Assembly: GCF_024494655.1 (NCBI RefSeq)
Contig: NZ_JANHDL010000014.1
Span: 1 to 64,000 of the forward strand
DNA from: Halorubrum laminariae
GTDB taxonomy: Archaea > Halobacteriota > Halobacteria > Halobacteriales > Haloferacaceae
Direction of reading: 5' to 3'
DNA: 64,000 nt
Each line of letters opens with the position of its first letter. Within the stretch, counting starts at the first letter, position 1. Below, one piece after another: positions 31,264 through 39,729 of this stretch. The notes beneath the pieces were generated by a model. It made no database searches. It saw nothing but the letters and a program-made list of their open reading frames with translations, and was not told the origin of the DNA. Both the position numbers and the translations under genes were made by a program.

Positions 31264-31293
31264 GTTTTCTGTGCCCGCGGAGGGGCGGAGGCG
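31264..31293 (+). promoter_or_regulatory. Leader hairpin element, orphan copy 14
   Basis: GTTTTCTGT then GCCC (31273-31276), GCGGAG, GGGC (31283-31286), GGAGGC. No gene follows within 300 bp, so a downstream gene may have been lost here. Confidence 0.55.
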
Positions 31294-31616
31294 TATTCCC
31301 ACCTTCGTCGGGAGCGTCTTGACATCTTCCAAGGTGCATTCCACGGGGCGCAGAAAGCCACGTACAGCGGTGAGGACAGCTAGGTATCGAACACATCATC
31401 GTCGGTGATTACAGCTGTGTGATTGGCACTCACGACCCACAATCAGTCACCCGCCCCGGAGAAGTACTTCCACTCCGCTCACCCGAAGTATAAGCCACAG
31501 AATCTCTAATTCTGAGCTGAGGGAGCAAAGCTGAGTCGGTCTCACCGACCGAACCAGATCCAAAATAGTGTCACACGCTCCCTCTCCCCCAGAAAAGAGC
31601 TTCCGCTCTCGTGAGA
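31294..31616. other. Gene-free stretch
   Basis: No coding frame is supported. It marks the boundary between the hairpin-led gene series and the duplicated three-gene segment. Confidence 0.4.
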
Positions 31617-31784
31617 ATGACCCCCGATAATCCAGAGACGGCTCGTGGCACCTGCTCGTTCTGCGGCGAGACAGTTACTGATCGACACGCGATAATCGAG
31701 TATGAAGCAGCTAGCGGTGAACCGGGCGTGTGGGCCGAATGCCCCGGCTGTGGCGAAATCGTCGATCCCATTAATGGTAAGTAA
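31617..31784 (+). CDS. Small zinc-ribbon protein (DUF7837-like)
   Basis: 55 aa. C4 zinc ribbon: GTCSFCGETVTDRHAIIEYEA...GVWAECPGCGEIVDPI. I recall it as a haloarchaeal small zinc protein family (DUF7837). It overlaps the next gene by 11 bases. A damaged copy lies at 40785-40989. Confidence 0.65.
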   Translation: MTPDNPETARGTCSFCGETVTDRHAIIEYEAASGEPGVWAECPGCGEIVDPINGK

Positions 31785-31929
31785 ACAGTTCATCCAGCAG
31801 ATCGTCAGACCTGAGCCGTCATCAACAACGCACCACGAATGCCGTCACTGTGGATACAGCGTGGAGAAGGACATCGATGAATGTCCACAGTGTGGCTCTC
31901 GCGAGATTGCGGCCTACGATCTCGAGTAA
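31774..31929 (+). CDS. Small zinc-ribbon protein
   Basis: 51 aa from ATG 31774. Zinc ribbon HECRHCGYSVEKDIDECPQC. Overlaps the upstream gene. The copy at 40979-41134 is intact and differs at several residues. Small zinc proteins of this size are frequent in haloarchaea and often affect growth or regulation; role unknown here. Confidence 0.7.
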   Translation: MVSKQFIQQIVRPEPSSTTHHECRHCGYSVEKDIDECPQCGSREIAAYDLE

Positions 31930-31964
31930 TTGCTGAAGCGCTCACAGTTGGTAGAGACGGTTCA

Positions 31965-32018
31965 ATACCTTATGTATCATCGGGATGCTAATATAGCTCT
32001 AGTTGTTACATAAGGTAT
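31965..32018 (+). promoter_or_regulatory. Promoter bracketed by 12-bp inverted repeat, copy 1
   Basis: ATACCTTATGTA (31965-31976) and TACATAAGGTAT (32007-32018) are exact inverted repeats 42 bp apart. The right arm covers the ATG at 32017, and TAATATA lies between them. Arms on the same DNA face on both sides of the TATA box suggest a repressor site. Confidence 0.75.
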
Positions 32019-32363
32019 GTGGCAGCCGTCACCACCCACCTCGCTCCCGAAGTATCTCGCAGAGGGGCTCCCAAAACAGGATACCGAGACCTCCAAGAGG
32101 TACAGAACTACATCGAGGCGCTGATCGAGTATCGCGACCAGTCAGTTGACGCCGACGAACTTCCCGAGACAGCCGAGCCTGTTGACGAGCCCGACAATTC
32201 GGAGAACGGAACGGTCGTCAAAGAGAAAGTCACCTGTGGCGACGACAGCTGTAAGTGCGCCAGCGGAGATCGTCAGGATATGTACGGCCCGTATCTCTAT
32301 CGCTATTATCGTGAGAATGGGACGATGAAATCAGAGTACATCGAGAAGCCGGGAAGTGAGTAG
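32017..32363 (+). pseudogene. DUF6788-like gene with one-base deletion
   Basis: From ATG 32017: MWQPSPPTSLPKYLAEGLPK, QDTET, then a lost base near 32088. The paralogue has GAGACACTCCAA where this copy has GAGACCTCCAA. After the break the frame continues LQEVQNYIEALIEYRDQSV and GDDSCKCASGDRQDMYGPYLYRYYRENGTMKSEYI. The intact copy is at 41223-41570. A shorter protein from GTG 32019 is possible but has an unrelated N-terminus. Confidence 0.75.
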
Positions 32364-32480
32364 TGGTGAGTCGGTCGACGTAACGAGGAAAATTAGACAT
32401 GCTACGGTCGACGTCGACTAGCGAGCATCCCGGGGAGAGGTACGTTTTTTACCGTACGCCTACCTAGATAACGATATACG

Positions 32481-32582
32481 ATGAACTGGGACAGTGAGCG
32501 AGAGATGGCGAAGGATGTCGAGGAGAACGAGGAACTATACGAGGCGCTCGCAGACGACGACACCGACGACGACGAAGAGTAA
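32481..32582 (+). CDS. Tiny acidic protein
   Basis: 33 aa (MNWDSEREMAKDVEENEELY plus an Asp/Glu tail). A TATA-like GATATA is just upstream. It converges on the Fic gene with no gap. Reality uncertain. Confidence 0.4.
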   Translation: MNWDSEREMAKDVEENEELYEALADDDTDDDEE

Positions 32583-33083
32583 TCAGCGATACTCTTCAGG
32601 AAGGACCTCGCCGAAGAACTGAAGCCAGACGCGATACAGCTCGTCCGTTTCATACAATCTGTCGAGATGGATCGGAGGTATCTCTCTTCGAACGTCGTGT
32701 GACTCAGCCCGTACCCGTTTGACCCGCTCCGTCGACCATTCTCCCGGTTCGATCCCGTTGTCACGGAGCAGCTTTCGCAATGTAACGATCGCAGTACGGT
32801 GGTTCGCATCCGGGAAGAAGTGTTTCCCTACGAGCGCGTGTATCCAGAGCGCGCACTGTTCGGGAAGCGGTCGATCGGTTGGAAACTCTTCGAGAACCCG
32901 TTCGATATCTCCATTTCTCACTCGCCAGATCTCCCTTCTCTGCTCAAGGAACGACTCGTCGTGTGGATTATCGTAGTGATGACCATCCGCTCTCAGAAAC
33001 TGCGTATTCCGGAATTTGAGGTTCTCCGGCTCGATCGACGAAAGATCCGTGATACGAGGGTCTGGATCCGTCGAGTCTACCAT
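32583..33083 (-). CDS. Fic/Doc-family protein
   Basis: 166 aa. The Fic core HFFPDANHRTA (residues 88-98) corresponds to the HxFx(D/E)(G/A)N(G/x)R motif; the catalytic His, acidic residue and Arg are present. Upstream helices (CALWIHALVGK) fit the Doc/Fic fold. Fic/Doc enzymes transfer AMP or phosphate to target proteins, and Doc is a toxin. No Phd/antitoxin gene lies upstream on the same strand. Confidence 0.8.
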   Translation of the reverse strand: MVDSTDPDPRITDLSSIEPENLKFRNTQFLRADGHHYDNPHDESFLEQRREIWRVRNGDIERVLEEFPTDRPLPEQCALWIHALVGKHFFPDANHRTAIVTLRKLLRDNGIEPGEWSTERVKRVRAESHDVRREIPPIHLDRLYETDELYRVWLQFFGEVLPEEYR

Positions 33084-33323
33084 TCGTTACACCCCCCAAC
33101 TCACTCGATCTACATTACTTGTGGGGAGTGACGTGCGCATTCGACTCCTCTTCAGACCAGATCAAGATGGTCGTAGACTCGCTCATTCGTTTGGATCGTC
33201 GCGTGTCGCAGTCAGTTCTGTACGTCATAGAACGTGTTCCTCCCTGACGTTGAAGTTGAGAAGAATGACGTAGTCCACGTTTTTTGGCATACTCACTTCC
33301 GTAGCCGGAACAAAGCTGTTCGT

Positions 33324-33554
33324 ATGAGTAACGACGTTCCAGATGAACAAACAGCGAGAGAACTCGCAAACACGTACGCTGACAGCGAGTGTGTCGGTCA
33401 ACTTGGAGACATTACCGATATTGAAGAATACGACACTGAATGGCTTGTCGAGTTCGAGACCCACACACTCTCTGACACCTACACACACCATGTTCAGATC
33501 ACAAAATCCGTCGGGAACGTGCTTTCACACGATAGGTCAAGCCGGTTCGACTGA
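33324..33554 (+). CDS. Small acidic protein
   Basis: 76 aa from ATG 33324 (MSNDVPDEQTARELANTYAD; WLVEFETHTLSDTYTHHVQITKSVG). No family recognised; composition and acidic N-terminus fit a haloarchaeal gene. Confidence 0.45.
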   Translation: MSNDVPDEQTARELANTYADSECVGQLGDITDIEEYDTEWLVEFETHTLSDTYTHHVQITKSVGNVLSHDRSSRFD

Positions 33555-33643
33555 TTTCGCCAAGACAGATAACAAGCCGTCCACTGCTCTACTTGTCGAC
33601 CGGATGGGCGGTGTGGAGCGTGAGTTCGCCTATCTGCCCGTGC

Positions 33644-33841
33644 TCATAGATTCCGTTCGGTCACCCACACCTCCACGTCCCCATTAGAAATAAACGCGAT
33701 TCGACAGCCTCCGTCGAAATCTGTCTCCTCAAGAGGTGTCTCCCGGTCGACTGAGTCCTTGAATTCCACGAGGTAGTCGTCGAATAGTCCCGTGTTCTCA
33801 GTAGGTTCCTTGAGGATTCTCCCACAGAGGTAGGGATTCAT
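33644..33841 (-). CDS. Small protein of unknown function
   Basis: 65 aa (MNPYLCGRILKEPTENTGLF; GGCRIAFISNGDVEVWVTERNL). Divergent from 33866 with a 24-bp gap, so their promoters overlap. No family recognised. Confidence 0.45.
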   Translation of the reverse strand: MNPYLCGRILKEPTENTGLFDDYLVEFKDSVDRETPLEETDFDGGCRIAFISNGDVEVWVTERNL

Positions 33842-33865
33842 CTTTTTGCCCGTTAAGATCCGAAT

Positions 33866-34252
33866 ATGGAACTAACACCTGACCATCTCCAACCCGAGTA
33901 TCTCGATCCCACTGCCCTCTTCGGGTCCGATGATGCGACGCTCTGGCATATCGACACCACTCATCCGAGTGTTGTTGACGCCGAACACGTCACTGCCACG
34001 CTTGCTACGACCACGATCTGGTCGCTTGACGCGGATCGAACCTACGCCCTGCTCGTGCTCCGTGAGCGGTACACATGGAGCGACGAGGCGATCTCGGAAC
34101 TGTTGCGCTACGTGGCCACTCAGCTACACGATCCGGACGCAGACGTGACGGACACGTTCTCCGTCGAAGTGTTCACGGCCACGCCGTTCAGATCGCCGGC
34201 GGGACGGACCGTCTGGTATCGGGAAGACTATATCGACGACTCGTCGGTGTGA
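33866..34252 (+). CDS. Uncharacterised protein
   Basis: 128 aa. Alpha/beta composition (LWHIDTTHPSVVDAEHVTATLATTTIWSLDADRTYALLVLRERYTWSDEAISELLRYVATQLHD). No domain recognised. Start supported by its proximity to the divergent gene and codon usage. Confidence 0.5.
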   Translation: MELTPDHLQPEYLDPTALFGSDDATLWHIDTTHPSVVDAEHVTATLATTTIWSLDADRTYALLVLRERYTWSDEAISELLRYVATQLHDPDADVTDTFSVEVFTATPFRSPAGRTVWYREDYIDDSSV

Positions 34253-34319
34253 GTTGGGTACAGAGAGTGATCTGAGGGCCAATCCGAGGAGTTACACGCT
34301 TAGCTAGGGAAAGGCAGGT

Positions 34320-34916
34320 ATGGACCACACGCGCGAAGCCTTCGCCGACACGCTCTCCTCGGGGAACACCGAGCGCGTGAATCGCGCGATCGACGAAATC
34401 GAGGATATCGAACTGGAGGAGCGAGCCGCCCTATTCGACGAGTGCTTCGAGATGTGTCGTGAGCTCTACGAGACCGAGGATGGGTACCAACGACAGTCTG
34501 TGATCCGGTTTGCGGCTGGCCTCTACCCTCGGCTGGCCTATCGAACGATCGGATCGGACCTCACAGACGAAGCGTTGCCGGGTGAGTGGACGCTTGATGA
34601 GATCGCAACGCACCGCGAACGACTGCGGGATCTCTATCTCGACGCACTCCGCGACGATGACGGCCGTGTGCGACGAGCGGCGGCCAAAGCGATCAAAGAA
34701 CTGGCTCTGACCGCCGAAATGCTTGATGCCGCCGACGAACTCCGGTCGATAATGGACGACCTAGAAGCGCTCGCTGAAGAGTGTGAGGCCTCGAAGCGAA
34801 AACACGTCGAGGAGGCCTACGAGAACGTAGCCTTTCACGCGGAAAAGCCGTTTTCCCTGCTTCCGGACGGGCTTCGGGACGTGCTCGAAAAGAAGGGACC
34901 TATCGATCAGGAGTAG
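34320..34916 (+). CDS. Helical repeat (HEAT-like) protein
   Basis: 198 aa, all-helical. Segments such as LYPRLAYRTIGSDLTDEALPGEWTLDEIATHRERLRDLYLDALRDDDGRVRRAAAKAIKELAL look like HEAT-type repeats, with a coiled-coil-like end (LEALAEECEASKRKHVEEAYENVAFHAEK). Probably a protein-interaction scaffold. No close family known. Confidence 0.5.
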   Translation: MDHTREAFADTLSSGNTERVNRAIDEIEDIELEERAALFDECFEMCRELYETEDGYQRQSVIRFAAGLYPRLAYRTIGSDLTDEALPGEWTLDEIATHRERLRDLYLDALRDDDGRVRRAAAKAIKELALTAEMLDAADELRSIMDDLEALAEECEASKRKHVEEAYENVAFHAEKPFSLLPDGLRDVLEKKGPIDQE

Positions 34917-35001
34917 TCGATCTGGGTCTTTCAAATATGATTCGTATAGATGTTATTCGACAACTATCCTGGCCGCGTCTCTATAAATAAGCAAGGCGAG
35001 T

Positions 35002-35024
35002 GCCTCGAGGCTTGACCCCGAGGC
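35002..35024 (+). repeat. Hairpin repeat shared with 44814-44834 (IS605-like end)
   Basis: GCCTCG (35002-35007) and CGAGGC (35019-35024) with a GCTTGACC core. The reverse complement of the copy at 44814 matches over 21 bases with one mismatch. That copy lies beside a truncated tnpB, so this is probably a relic end of an IS605-type element. Confidence 0.55.
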
Positions 35025-35093
35025 GGTTCACTGGCTGCTCACTGATTGCTAGAGAGCAGAACATAACACTGGCTCGGTCTAACAGTTCCTAAC

Positions 35094-36887
35094 ATGAGTA
35101 GCAGGCGGTGGCCCACTCTGACGGAAGCAACAATCAGAGAACTGGCCAGATCCAAATCTTACGAGCGGGGCCAATCATACTACGAACGGGGGGCTGTCAG
35201 TGATGTAGTTCGGCGCGGAGAGATCGTCCGGGCTGATGTCGAGGGGAGCCAGTACCAGCCGTATACGGTGACTATCGAATTCGACGACACTGGTATCGCC
35301 AGTACTGACTGTTCGTGTCCATACGACCATGGCGGTATCTGTAAACACCGCGTTGCGGTCCTCTTGACGTGTGGTCGAGACCCCGAGCGGGTTCGCGAAC
35401 AACCCCCGATCTCGGAACTGATTGCCGACGCGGATCGAGAGACGCTACACAAATTGCTTGTCGATCTGGCCGAGGATCGCCCTGAGGTTGCTGACCGCAT
35501 CGAAACTCGGCTCACCACTCCGGACGACGCAACCACCGATACCCCAGTGTCAGTGAATCTCGAGTCGATACGACGGCAGGTGAACCACGCTCTCCCGAAA
35601 CCCGGACAGAAAGGACACAACGACGCCTACGCCGAGGCAGAGCGAATGGCCGATGAACTGGATGGCCTGATCGAGGAGGCGCAGAAAGCGATCGAGGCCG
35701 GTGATGGTGAGACTGCCCTCGACGTGCTTACAGCGATCACCGACGAACTCGTGAGTGGGAGATGGGCAAATCTTCTCCCCTACGACGTCCCTCGCGTGTT
35801 CGAGATGATCGATGATCTTAGTCAGGTGTTCATCGAGGCGGTTCTGACCGCCGAGTTGACCGAATCAGAGCGCAACGAGTGGGAGGACCGTCTCACCGAG
35901 TGGGACACACAGTTCGACTACTATATGGGGGGAGAATCGACATTTCTCGCTGCAGCGGACGCAGCGACCCAAAGCTGGGATGATCCTCGAGTCCAGCAGG
36001 CGATGGCAGGTGAACTCGACGAGGGAGCCTTCTGGGAAGACGACGATGCGTGGTACGGCGACAATATCGTCACTGCGCGTCTGTCACTTCTTGAACGAGA
36101 CGGCCGAACCGAGGAGTACCTCAATCTCGCAGCGGCGGCAAACCAATCGGAAGCGTATGCGAGAATGTTAGTACAGGAAGACCGAATCGAGGAGGCAGTC
36201 GACTACGCTATTGAGCGGTTCTCGACACCAGACACAGCACTCGAACTGGCCAAGACGCTCCGCGCCCACGACGAGACACAGGCGGCACTACAAGTAGCTG
36301 AACACGGCTTGATACTTGATGGCTATCGAAAGGAGTCACTGGCAGCGTGGCTACGCGATCGGGCTGCCAGTGCAGGAGATCGTGAACTCGCAGTTGAGGC
36401 GGCGATCACTGCGTTCGAGGTGAGTCCGTCAATGAGGACGTTTGAGGCTGTCGAAGAGCTCACTGATGATGACTGGAACGCGATCAAAGCGGACCTATTG
36501 GAGACCCTCCGCACGGAGCGGCCGGGCGGCAGCAGTGCTGCCCAAGTCGTGGAGGTGTTTCTCGCCGAAGGTGAGTACGATGACGCGATCGACCTGGCGG
36601 AGCGAACGGAACGGACCAGCGTGATTGAACCCGTCGTTGAGGCCGTCATCGAGGAGCGTCCGCAGTGGGTAATGAGGATCTGTAAATCCCAGGCGGAACC
36701 GATCATCGAACAGGGCCAGTACGACAGCTACCAGACGGCTGTTCGTTGGCTCAGACATGCTGGTGAAGCGTCGCGGACAGCTGATGAACTCGATGAGTGG
36801 CGTGAGTACGTCGAGACGATTCGGGATGATCACTACCAGAAGTACAAGCTCCGACCGATGTTGGACGATTTACTTGAGGAGTTCTGA
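35094..36887 (+). CDS. SWIM zinc-finger protein
   Basis: 597 aa. SWIM motif DCSCPYDHGGICKHRVAVLL (CxC...CxH) at about residues 74-93, preceded by the typical YERGQSYYERGAVSDVVRRG lead-in. Residues 160-590 are helical repeats. SWIM domains bind DNA or protein and occur with SNF2 helicases or alone in prokaryotes. No helicase is next to it. The helicase-like role is therefore unproven. Followed 25 bp later by 36913. Confidence 0.75.
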   Translation: MSSRRWPTLTEATIRELARSKSYERGQSYYERGAVSDVVRRGEIVRADVEGSQYQPYTVTIEFDDTGIASTDCSCPYDHGGICKHRVAVLLTCGRDPERVREQPPISELIADADRETLHKLLVDLAEDRPEVADRIETRLTTPDDATTDTPVSVNLESIRRQVNHALPKPGQKGHNDAYAEAERMADELDGLIEEAQKAIEAGDGETALDVLTAITDELVSGRWANLLPYDVPRVFEMIDDLSQVFIEAVLTAELTESERNEWEDRLTEWDTQFDYYMGGESTFLAAADAATQSWDDPRVQQAMAGELDEGAFWEDDDAWYGDNIVTARLSLLERDGRTEEYLNLAAAANQSEAYARMLVQEDRIEEAVDYAIERFSTPDTALELAKTLRAHDETQAALQVAEHGLILDGYRKESLAAWLRDRAASAGDRELAVEAAITAFEVSPSMRTFEAVEELTDDDWNAIKADLLETLRTERPGGSSAAQVVEVFLAEGEYDDAIDLAERTERTSVIEPVVEAVIEERPQWVMRICKSQAEPIIEQGQYDSYQTAVRWLRHAGEASRTADELDEWREYVETIRDDHYQKYKLRPMLDDLLEEF

Positions 36888-36912
36888 AGTACAGGGTGTC
36901 CGTTGTACCGGT

Positions 36913-37665
36913 ATGGTCACAGTCAAATATGCGTCAGAACTCGATCCGTTGCTGGAGTTGTCGTTGCCTTCGGACTGGCTCGTCGCTGTTATTTTGGAGC
37001 CGGGCCAGGCACCGGCGGACTCGGACCGTCCTGAAGATCGCTTGCTTGGACAACTGCTCTCAAGCGGTAACGATCAGCAAATCGTCGCATCACGGGTGAC
37101 ATTTCTGTACTGCCGGGGATTTGAACCCGATCCTGAGACGCCGATACGAGACAATCAAATTTCGGTCAGATATGACTCCGAGAACGCGCAGTACGAACTC
37201 TCATCAGTACTCGCCGAGACGACTGTATCGACAGCTGACGGAGTGATAGAGTGGGTAGACGAGCAGTTCCCCGCGGTCGAAACCTTCGTAAATACATATC
37301 TGACCCTGATAGAGTTGGCTGATGATATTCACGGACTCGGACAAACTGGTATTCGTGGGCTCATCGAAACCTTCGAGACACTCGATACGATTCGGGCGAC
37401 CGACCTCGATTCACTGGTAGATGTTCCATATATTGACGAAGAGAACGCAACAGCACTACAGACTGCCCTCGAAGAGACCAACAATATTGACCTGTCCCAA
37501 CCGACACCACTCGAACAGGAGTTACGAACCGTCGATGGACCACTAATCCTCGATCCTCAGCGTGGACCGGTCTCGGGAGAATTGGTCCCGAGTGATTCAT
37601 CCAACCCAAAATACCGCCCAGATACATTCAGTGCTACTGAACCGGATGACCGAGAGCTGCGCTGA
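36913..37665 (+). CDS. Protein with helix-hairpin-helix-like region
   Basis: 250 aa from ATG 36913. Residues 140-195 (IHGLGQTGIRGLIETFETLDTIRATDLDSLVDVPYIDEENATALQTALEE) resemble tandem helix-hairpin-helix DNA-binding motifs. The N-terminal 130 residues are strand-rich and unrecognised. 25 bp after the SWIM gene, likely the same transcript. Confidence 0.55.
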   Translation: MVTVKYASELDPLLELSLPSDWLVAVILEPGQAPADSDRPEDRLLGQLLSSGNDQQIVASRVTFLYCRGFEPDPETPIRDNQISVRYDSENAQYELSSVLAETTVSTADGVIEWVDEQFPAVETFVNTYLTLIELADDIHGLGQTGIRGLIETFETLDTIRATDLDSLVDVPYIDEENATALQTALEETNNIDLSQPTPLEQELRTVDGPLILDPQRGPVSGELVPSDSSNPKYRPDTFSATEPDDRELR

Positions 37666-37725
37666 GCCGATTGTGAGACGGTATCAGAGCGTAATATTTG
37701 TGCCACAGAACGACAATAACAGCGT

Positions 37726-38085
37726 ATGACCGATACGTATACTCTCAGCATTCGAGTCGATTCCTCCGAGTTCGCTGGTGAATTCTACCTCCTTGGAGAA
37801 GGCTACAACACAGGTGAGGAGGTACTCAAGCATGTCGCAACAGACCACATCTTGGCGATGAAGCACCGCCCACACGTCGCTGAATACCTCCTTGAGACGC
37901 TCAGTGGCGGTGAGAACGTGAGTGAGTCGAAGTACAACCAGGCAGACCCAGATATTTCGTGTGGACTCCACTTCGATGTCGATCATCAAGGGTTTCGGTT
38001 CTGGGTTGACGACTACGGCGTCGAGATTGGGAGTCAACCGACCAAGAGCGAACTTCGATCAATCGCCGAAGACCTGCCATCGTAG
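37726..38085 (+). CDS. Uncharacterised protein
   Basis: 119 aa (YTLSIRVDSSEFAGEFYLLGEGYNTGEEVLKHVATDHILAMKHRPHVAEYLLETLSGG; FDVDHQGFRFWVDDYGVEIGS). Alpha/beta, no recognised family. Confidence 0.5.
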   Translation: MTDTYTLSIRVDSSEFAGEFYLLGEGYNTGEEVLKHVATDHILAMKHRPHVAEYLLETLSGGENVSESKYNQADPDISCGLHFDVDHQGFRFWVDDYGVEIGSQPTKSELRSIAEDLPS

Positions 38086-38234
38086 GAACGCTTGTCGCTC
38101 TGGCTCCTGATGACGATAGACCGACAGACAGGGCGTTCTTGTTCGACCTTGACTACAGACGGCCTCAAATCGCACTATTGCTAGCTGTATGTCATTTCTA
38201 TCGGACGAACCCGAGAAATCGATTTACAACCGTC

Positions 38235-39314
38235 TCATAGGTCTCTGTCCAACGATTCGCCACCCTGCTCTATAAGCTCCGAAAGCGGGCTCGTTTCGAG
38301 GTCTTGGAGCGTCCAGTCAGTAGGAAGGCTATCTGCAACACCGGTCTCATCTGCTAGCTCTCGAATCCGCTGTTTCACGTCCGGATCGATATCGATGACG
38401 CGAACAAGATCATCGTCTCCATCCCAGTAGGGCGGGGCGTGCGGGCCGAACAGTTCCTCCGTTTCGAGGTCAGCCACGACCTGAAAGTAGAACTCCGTGA
38501 GGTCGGTCTCTATCCCGAGCGTGTTGCGTGTTCCCGTGGCAACGTCCTCGTCGGTGACGATAGTTTCGAAGATGTCGAGAGCGGCGTGCTGGTCCACGTA
38601 GAAGGCGGTGTTGAGCGTGATCTTGACGAACTTTGGTTCATCCTCGGCGAGAGCGAACAGGTGGTCAGCGACGGAGTGATCGGGATGACCGATACCCCAG
38701 CCGTAAGTGTACGACTCCTCGTAGGCAACGTGGGACTCATCGACGTACTCGGGGATTCTACCGAGAAACGCCAGTGCGTCAGCCGGAATTGCGTCCACGC
38801 TATCGCCCTGGCGGGTACGGATTATCGACCGGCCAATCGCGTTGGTGATGACATGGCCAACCTCAGAGAACTCGTCTTGTTCGCGTGGGTCGTAGGCGGT
38901 GGCGAACTCGACGAGTACGTCCCAGCCGTCAGTCTCTGCGGCGGTGGCAAGCCCATCAGCGAAGGGTTCGTAGTAGGCAAATCGCAGGTCATGGAGAAGG
39001 TCTTCGCCGTCCCGTGCGTCACCTCGAGCCACTTTCGTCAGCATCCGTTCGTATTCCGCCATTGCACGGTAGAGAGTCGGGACATCACCCTCGCGGGCGT
39101 CATTGTAGAGTTCCGGGAGGTCACCGACCGCCGCTGGGTAGTCACGTTCGAGTTCTTGCCGGTCCAGACCGGAATCACCGAATGTAGCTTTTTCCGAGGA
39201 ATCGTTTTCAGGAGGGACTACTTCATCAACGGGCTGGTCAGTGGAACAGTCATGGAGCCTAAGACGCGAGAGTGTGTCGAAGGATGTCCCGCAGTCCTCG
39301 CACTCGTAACTCAT
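38235..39314 (-). CDS. Protein with N-terminal C2H2 zinc finger
   Basis: 359 aa. Residues 3-22: YECEDCGTSFDTLSRLRLHDC, a C2H(C)-type finger. The rest is helical and acidic (LPELYNDAREGDVPTLYRAMAEYERMLTKVARG; DHLFALAEDEPKFVKITLNTAFYVDQHAALDIFETIV), perhaps helical repeats. Unknown function; comparable single-finger proteins are widespread in haloarchaea. Confidence 0.6.
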   Translation of the reverse strand: MSYECEDCGTSFDTLSRLRLHDCSTDQPVDEVVPPENDSSEKATFGDSGLDRQELERDYPAAVGDLPELYNDAREGDVPTLYRAMAEYERMLTKVARGDARDGEDLLHDLRFAYYEPFADGLATAAETDGWDVLVEFATAYDPREQDEFSEVGHVITNAIGRSIIRTRQGDSVDAIPADALAFLGRIPEYVDESHVAYEESYTYGWGIGHPDHSVADHLFALAEDEPKFVKITLNTAFYVDQHAALDIFETIVTDEDVATGTRNTLGIETDLTEFYFQVVADLETEELFGPHAPPYWDGDDDLVRVIDIDPDVKQRIRELADETGVADSLPTDWTLQDLETSPLSELIEQGGESLDRDL

Positions 39315-39375
39315 TGGCGAAGGTACAGTGACCCCGAAAGTAAGGCTTTCTGAGTCAGGGGCGCGCCTCTACCGT

Positions 39376-39729
39376 TCATCGGCGGTCGAGCCAGTAGTGC
39401 CAGTCGGCGATGGCCTGTTCGGAGTCACTGCTGGCATCCATAGGTTCCAATTGTTCGAGGGGTACGCCGAGTTCGCGATCCATCCACTCGACGGTCACGA
39501 ACTGCTGGCGAAGAGATGGCTCCGATGATGGTTTGCCGACCACACGAACCGTCTCCCCTAACTCCAGCGGTGAGACCTCCTGCTTTTCGATACAGCGTGC
39601 CTCGAAGGGGAAGTCCATCGTCTCCTCCAAATAGATGTGCCACCCCATCGCTTGTTCATCTTGAGTGTAGGCATCGACGATAATCCGCATCTTAATGCGC
39701 TCTTCTCGCTCTTCGTCGCGCTCGGTCAT
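39376..39729 (-). CDS. CcbP-like calcium-binding protein
   Basis: 117 aa. Matches the calcium-binding protein family first seen as cyanobacterial CcbP: MRIIVDAYTQDEQAMGWHIYLEETMDFPFEARC, PLELGETVRVVG, FVTVEWMDRELGVPLEQLEPM, SEQAIADWHYWLD. CcbP binds calcium on its acidic surface. Its start overlaps the stop of 39726-40712 (ATGA), so the two are coupled. Confidence 0.8.
   Translation of the reverse strand: MTERDEEREERIKMRIIVDAYTQDEQAMGWHIYLEETMDFPFEARCIEKQEVSPLELGETVRVVGKPSSEPSLRQQFVTVEWMDRELGVPLEQLEPMDASSDSEQAIADWHYWLDRR

Noticed and set aside
11081-31293. Leader hairpins as ordinary intrinsic terminators
   Set aside because: The T-rich tract lies before, not after, the stem on the coding strand, and the stems sit close to start codons. 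A T-tract alone could still end the upstream transcript, so some terminator role is not excluded.
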